Of a DNA stretch of 38,085 bases, positions 34,078 to 38,085 are shown in pieces; positions within the stretch are counted from its first letter, which is position 1, and each line of letters starts with the position of its first letter. This DNA is from Bacillota bacterium (lineage in GTDB: Bacteria > Bacillota > Clostridia > Peptostreptococcales > Anaerovoracaceae). Position numbers and translations under genes: made by a program. The notes under the pieces were generated by a model, which did no database searches, was not told the origin of the DNA, and saw nothing but the letters and a program-made list of their open reading frames with translations. The stretch covers positions 1 through 38,085 of the forward strand of contig JAQYCQ010000018.1 of the NCBI GenBank assembly GCA_028724585.1. Direction: 5' to 3'.

Positions 34078-34119
34078 AAAAAAAAGCGGGTGCCGGATCA
34101 CAAAGGATTCCGGCCCCGC
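34078..34119 (-). terminator. Terminator of the tandem phosphatase gene
   Basis: On the minus strand GCGGGGCCGG pairs with CCGGCACCCGC (one bulge), followed by eight U residues. It lies about 175 bp after the stop, giving a long 3' UTR. Confidence 0.75.
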
Positions 34120-34292
34120 CCGTCGTTCGGATATTCTTATATTTCGGGTCGGGCTGCTCAGGCGGCTCTTTCAGCCGCTCTGGTGCCCGCTGTACTGTTT
34201 TGCTTTTTCAGGTCTGCCGCGCTTCAGCGCGCTGTCCGCGTGAGCGGTCGTAAACGCTACTGCCTGCCGCGGCGCTGTTCATTTCAGTTTGA

Positions 34293-37200
34293 TTATCTGC
34301 TGTAGACCGAAACGATCTGAGCTGCTTCTGCTCTTGTCGCAGTACCCTGCGGATTGAGCTGTCCGTCGCCCATGCCGTTGATGATCTTGTTTCCTACAGC
34401 CCACTCAACAGCGTCCTTAGCCCAGCTTGATACGCTTGCCGCATCCTTGAATGCGCTGAGGTCGCCCTTGGCATTGCCGGCTGTATTCTTGTACTGCGCG
34501 TATCTGTAGAGCATTGCTGCCATCTGTTCACGGGTGATGCTCTGGTCAGGTGAGAACTTATTATCGCCTGTGCCTGCGACTACCTTGTTTGCTGCTGCCC
34601 AGTTTACCGCGTTTGTGTACCACTGACCGTCTGCCACATCTGTGAATCCTGCGGACTTGTCTGCTGCAGGCTTGCCTTCCATGTTGTAGAGGATAGTGGC
34701 GAACATAGCTCTGTTGAGAGTTGTGTTCGGCTCGAATGTGTCAGCGCTTGTGCCGTTCATGAGCTTGTTCTGGAATACAGTCTTGACTGCGTTGTAGAAC
34801 CAGTCATTTGCCTGTACGTCCTTGAACGGGAGCTCAGCGCTTTCGCCGTTCTTGTTGATAGTGAATGTATCTACTACATCCTTTACTGTGTTGTCCTTGC
34901 CTGTTCTGTAAGTAGTTACTGTGAAGCTGCCGTCCTTTACATCTACCTTAGTGATGTTAGGGATGTTTTCCTGATTCTTAACAGCTGCGAACGGGAATTC
35001 CATATCCTTCATAGTGTAGAACTTGGAGCCTGAAGCCGAGTTAGCTGTTACGTAGAGGACTTCGCCCTTCTGTGGGTTGCTGATGCTGCCGTAATCGTCG
35101 CCGTTTACCGCAGTGTATCTTGACTTGTCAGTTACAGGAGTTGTACCCTGCATCATGTATGATCTTGTGTAAACGTGGTCGTGTCCCATGAGTACAACGT
35201 CGATTCCGAGTTCGCTGAATACTGGAGGCAGCTGCTCTCTTCTCTGGAGGATGTCCTCGTCAGATGTATGGGTTGCTGTCGAGTATACCGAGTGGTGGAA
35301 TGTTACGATCTTCCATGCAGGCTCTCCGTACTTGGCTGTGAAGTCCTTGATAGCCTTTTCCATGAATGCCTTGTGGGCTGCTGTGCTCATGCTGTTGGAG
35401 TTGAGGGAGATCAGGAGAGCTCCGTCATACTCGAACCAGTAGTCGCCTGACTGGTCGCCGATAGTCTGTGTAGCTGAATCAGTGTTTTCAGGAACTGTGT
35501 AGTGGTCGCTGAAAGCGTTGATCTTCATGTTGCCGTTGTCGTGGTTTCCTACGTTGACTGCCATAGGGAGGGAAGTCATTGTGCTTGTACCGAAGTAACC
35601 TTCATACTCATCCTCTTCAGGATCGTAGTTGTTTATCTGGTCGCCCGCGCTGTAGATGAATTCTATTTCTTTACCGAACCAGCTGTTGACATCGTCCATA
35701 GTCCTCTTCCAGCCTTCTGTATCGCTTGCTACCTTGTGGCCCTTGCTCGCGCCGATCTGAGGGTCGCCGGCGAATACGAATGAGAAGCTCTTGTCGCCTG
35801 TCTTCTGCTGAGTAGTTGTGTAGTAGATCTGTGACCAGTCTCCGTCAGTTCCCAGCTGGTAAGCGTACTCTGTGTTATCCTTGAATACGCCGTTGAGTCT
35901 TGCGTGATAGTTGCTGAATCCGTCTTTTCCGTAAGCGCTGTCTGAGCCGTCCTTGTTCTGGCCTGTGGAGTCAGCCTGCTTGACAGCCTTGACTACTGTA
36001 GCGCCGTCAGCAGGGAATGCCTTGACACCGTTGTTGTCAGTCAGCTTTGAAGCCTCGATGACCCTTACGCTCTCGTCCTTGTTGGAGTTTGATTCCCATG
36101 TTACCGCGCGGTCAGCGTCTGAAGCGCCTACGCCGAGGTTAACGTCCTTGCGGACTGTCTTGTTGATAGTGAATGTATCTACGACATCCTTTACAGTATT
36201 GCCTTCGCCGGTCCTGTAAGTTGTAACCTTGAAGCTGCCGTCTGTGATGTCTACCTTAGTGATGTTAGGGATGTTTTCCTGGTTCTTAACAGCAGCGAAC
36301 GGGAATTCCATATCCTTCATAGTGTAGAACTTGGAGCCTGAAGCCGAGTTAGCTGTTACGTAGAGGACTTCGCCCTTCTGAGGGTTGCTGATGCTGCCGT
36401 AGTCGTCACCGTTCTCAGCAGTATATCTTGCCTTGTCGGTTACAGGAGTTGTACCCTGCATCATATATGTTCTTGTGTAAACATGGTCATGGCCCATGAG
36501 AACAGCGTCGATGCCTTCTTCACTTAATACCTTAGGCAGTTCCTCTCTTCTCTGGAGGATATCCTTATCAGTTGTATGAGTTGCTGTCGAGTATACCGAA
36601 TGATGGAAAGTAACGATCTTCCATGTAGGCTGGCCATACTGAGCTGTATAGTCCTTGATCGCCTTTTCGATATATGCCTTGTGGGCAGCTGTGCTCATGC
36701 TGTTGGAGTTGAGGGAGATGAAGAGAGCTCCGTCATACTCGAACCAGTAGTCGCCTGACTGATCGCCGATGGTAGTTGTGTTGGAATCTACTGTCGAAGG
36801 AACAGTGTAGTGGTCGCTGTAAGCACTGATCTTCATGTTGCCGTTATCGTGGTTTCCTACGTTAACAGCCATAGGAAGCGAAGTCGTTGTCTTAGGAGCG
36901 AAGTATCCCTCATACTCGTCCTCTTCAGGATCGTAGTTGTTGATCTGGTCGCCTGCGCTGTAGAGGAATTCAACGTCCTTTCCGAACCAGCTGTCTACGT
37001 CATCCATAGTCCTCTTCCAGCCTTCGGTATCCTTGTCTACCTGATGGCCCTTGCTTGCGCCTATCTGAGGGTCGCCGGCAAATACGAAGGAGAACTTCTT
37101 GTCGCTGGCCTTAGCCTGTGTAGTTGTGTAGTAGATCTGTGACCAGTTCGCGTCTGATCCGATCTGGTAAGCGTATTCTGTATTTTCCTTAAGGCCTTCG

Positions 37201-37622
37201 ATCTTTGCGTGATAGTTGCTGAATCCGTCTTTTCCGTAGACGCTCTCAGAACCGTCCTTGTTCTGGCCTGTGGAATCGGCTCTCTTGTCTGCCTTTACGA
37301 CTGTGGCGCCGTCAGCAGGGATAGCCTTCGTTCCGTTTTCGTCTTTGAGTTTTGAAGCTTCGATGTACCTTACGCTCTCGTCAGCGCCTGAGTTTGATTC
37401 CCAGGTGAGATAACGCATGCTGTCGTTATCGCCGACACCGAGTGTAACATCTTTGATGGTCTTTGCCGCGGTCTGGGTCTCTGTAGCAGCCGGAGTGCTG
37501 TTCTGGTCTGCCGGAGTCGTTTCCGCGAAGGATGCAGATGGAATGAAAGTCAGTACCATGGCCGCTGACAGTACAGCCGCTGTGGCGCCCTTCCACACCT
37601 TACTGTGTTCAGATGTTTTCAT
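34293..37622 (-). CDS. Secreted SLH-anchored protein with two tandem purple-acid-phosphatase-like units
   Basis: An 1109-residue protein. Signal peptide 1-33 (cut after SASFA). Two repeats, ~57-487 and ~492-924, each hold an N-terminal Fn3-like purple acid phosphatase domain and a metallophosphatase domain. Metal motifs are intact in both: GDPQIG (183/619), GDQINNY (224/660), GNHDN (256/692), FHHSVYS (339/775) and GHDHVYTR (377/813). Three SLH domains follow (about 933-985, 992-1045, 1056-1109), anchoring it to the wall. It probably releases phosphate from organic phosphates outside the cell; exact substrates are unknown. AAGGAGA is the ribosome binding site. A PhoP-like box upstream supports phosphate control. 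Confidence 0.88.
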   Translation of the reverse strand: MKTSEHSKVWKGATAAVLSAAMVLTFIPSASFAETTPADQNSTPAATETQTAAKTIKDVTLGVGDNDSMRYLTWESNSGADESVRYIEASKLKDENGTKAIPADGATVVKADKRADSTGQNKDGSESVYGKDGFSNYHAKIEGLKENTEYAYQIGSDANWSQIYYTTTQAKASDKKFSFVFAGDPQIGASKGHQVDKDTEGWKRTMDDVDSWFGKDVEFLYSAGDQINNYDPEEDEYEGYFAPKTTTSLPMAVNVGNHDNGNMKISAYSDHYTVPSTVDSNTTTIGDQSGDYWFEYDGALFISLNSNSMSTAAHKAYIEKAIKDYTAQYGQPTWKIVTFHHSVYSTATHTTDKDILQRREELPKVLSEEGIDAVLMGHDHVYTRTYMMQGTTPVTDKARYTAENGDDYGSISNPQKGEVLYVTANSASGSKFYTMKDMEFPFAAVKNQENIPNITKVDITDGSFKVTTYRTGEGNTVKDVVDTFTINKTVRKDVNLGVGASDADRAVTWESNSNKDESVRVIEASKLTDNNGVKAFPADGATVVKAVKQADSTGQNKDGSDSAYGKDGFSNYHARLNGVFKDNTEYAYQLGTDGDWSQIYYTTTQQKTGDKSFSFVFAGDPQIGASKGHKVASDTEGWKRTMDDVNSWFGKEIEFIYSAGDQINNYDPEEDEYEGYFGTSTMTSLPMAVNVGNHDNGNMKINAFSDHYTVPENTDSATQTIGDQSGDYWFEYDGALLISLNSNSMSTAAHKAFMEKAIKDFTAKYGEPAWKIVTFHHSVYSTATHTSDEDILQRREQLPPVFSELGIDVVLMGHDHVYTRSYMMQGTTPVTDKSRYTAVNGDDYGSISNPQKGEVLYVTANSASGSKFYTMKDMEFPFAAVKNQENIPNITKVDVKDGSFTVTTYRTGKDNTVKDVVDTFTINKNGESAELPFKDVQANDWFYNAVKTVFQNKLMNGTSADTFEPNTTLNRAMFATILYNMEGKPAADKSAGFTDVADGQWYTNAVNWAAANKVVAGTGDNKFSPDQSITREQMAAMLYRYAQYKNTAGNAKGDLSAFKDAASVSSWAKDAVEWAVGNKIINGMGDGQLNPQGTATRAEAAQIVSVYSR
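34851..36149 (-). repeat. Intragenic repeat, second phosphatase unit
   Basis: Encodes residues 492-924. It aligns with 36162-37454 with a single one-residue insertion. DNA identity is very high in places, e.g. 34950-35080 against 36250-36380, where only a few silent or near-silent changes are seen, and lower elsewhere, for example around the spacer residues 677-682. Confidence 0.85.
36162..37454 (-). repeat. Intragenic repeat, first phosphatase unit
   Basis: Encodes residues 57-487, the N-terminal copy of the tandem pair. All metal-binding motifs are present, so it should be active. Confidence 0.85.
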
Positions 37623-37706
37623 CTTACAATACTCTCCTTAGTTTTCCGCTGTGTATGCAGCATAGATATAATGATTTTCGGGTAAAAATATACGCCGTGC
37701 TTATTA

Positions 37707-37752
37707 AATATATTCAATGCATCTGTTAACGGAACGTTAAAATTTGTGTTAT
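37707..37752 (-). promoter_or_regulatory. Phosphatase promoter with PhoP-like box
   Basis: On the minus strand the hexamers ATAACA (37747-37752), TTAACG (37735-37740) and TTAACA (37724-37729) occur with 6- and 5-nt gaps. A -10 TATATT (37707-37712) follows after 11 nt. Bacillus PhoP boxes are TTAACA-like direct repeats with ~5-nt gaps just upstream of the -10. The same bases can be read as a palindrome TTAACG-GAA-CGTTAA, so another regulator is possible. Confidence 0.55.
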
Positions 37753-37814
37753 GAAAGCACGAAGGCGCAAATAATTCTGTATCACAGCACATGCAGCCGC
37801 AAACTGTACAGCAT

Positions 37815-38085
37815 CTTACGACCGCTTCGCGGACATGGCTTACGCTGTGGATCTGTATGACGCGTTGCGCCGCGATTCCGGGGCGGTCTGACGCGCAGCG
37901 GTGGATCTGACCGTGATCTTCATGATTTCCTGGTGCGGTGTCTTCGCGGGAAGCGGCGAACCGCTGCGCAACTCGCTAAAACACCGATGTGTTTTAGCTC
38001 AGACAGTGATCGCGGACCAGCCCCTCCGCTGATAATTTAAGTTTTGAGAACTTAAATTATCTTCGCCGCTTCTAGCCGCTCGGCA
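37815..38085 (+). repeat. Structured repeat element, copy C (5' and 3' modules; may run past the window)
   Basis: The 5' module (37815-37883) matches copy B and the 3' module (37877-38085) matches copy A inverted. Stem P1 is GAAGCGGCGAA (37950-37960) with TTCGCCGCTTC (38062-38072). Inside lie hairpin 1 (37975-37998, 10 bp, loop CGAT), hairpin 2 (38012-38029, 5 bp) and hairpin 3 (38031-38061, 13 bp, loop TTGAG). Hairpin 3 abuts P1 with no gap. This is the most complete copy seen. Confidence 0.8.

Larger units (their letters stand above)
33855..34292. other. 438-bp intergenic region
   Basis: It contains, from left to right, an AT-rich stretch before the YibE/F start, a TCC hairpin followed by T5 (33971-33983), a TCC hairpin pair (34042-34072), the phosphatase terminator (34078-34119) and a fragment similar to the 5' module of the structured repeat (34233-34254, minus strand). 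No gene is evident. Confidence 0.6.

Overview
The window looks like chromosomal core sequence from a moderately GC-rich, Gram-positive anaerobe of the Clostridia. I infer this from the TrkAH pair, a class I pyrBI plus pyrC/F/K/D/E cluster, an ECF-type folate transporter under a THF riboswitch, SLH-anchored envelope proteins, and a YabM-HU-RqcP gene order. A non-sporulating family such as Anaerovoracaceae/Mogibacterium-like organisms fits best, but that placement is an inference. I found no tRNA, rRNA, CRISPR array, transposase or phage gene.

Layout. (1) 1-2950: a strong leftward promoter at the left edge, then a complete promoter-THF riboswitch-folT unit and a YkvI-family membrane transporter, both rightward. 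(2) 3038-5850, leftward: HU, the S4 protein RqcP, and a GlnK/GlnL-like two-component system translationally coupled to rqcP. (3) 6166-27264: a very long leftward run with tight spacing. In transcription order it is mscS, pyrB, pyrI, pyrC, pyrF, pyrK, pyrD, pyrE, ygiQ-type radical SAM, orphan DNA methyltransferase, cca, thiN, cpsB-type phosphatase, GHL10-SLH protein, 60-residue membrane peptide, trkA, trkH, mtaD-type deaminase and a YabM/SpoVB-family flippase. (4) 27503-31726, leftward: plsC with a prephenate-dehydratase-like protein, then an AMIN/amidase_3 cell-wall amidase followed by a Nudix hydrolase. (5) 31897-32451: a rightward membrane-anchored protein. (6) 32643-37622, leftward: a YibE/F-family membrane protein and a 1109-residue secreted protein made of two near-identical purple-acid-phosphatase-like units plus three SLH domains. 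The latter has a PhoP-like box upstream.

How the genes work together. The pyr genes encode all de novo UMP steps from carbamoyl phosphate onward (aspartate transcarbamylase with regulatory chain, dihydroorotase, NAD-dependent dihydroorotate dehydrogenase DK, PyrE, PyrF); carAB is not here. TrkAH and MscS handle potassium and osmotic balance. The SLH proteins, amidase, CpsB-like phosphatase and flippase point to envelope work. The SLH phosphatase probably scavenges phosphate outside the cell.

The most unusual signals lie between genes. A ~209-bp element occurs in opposite orientations at 29095-29303 and 37877-38085. It can fold into an 11-bp closing stem around three hairpins. Two of those hairpins differ between the copies only by paired, stem-preserving changes. 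Its 5' module recurs alone at 32454-32523. A second family consists of short hairpins, usually in pairs, with variable stems and an invariant TCC (or GGA) triloop; one seems to have entered the 3' end of the ygiQ-type gene.
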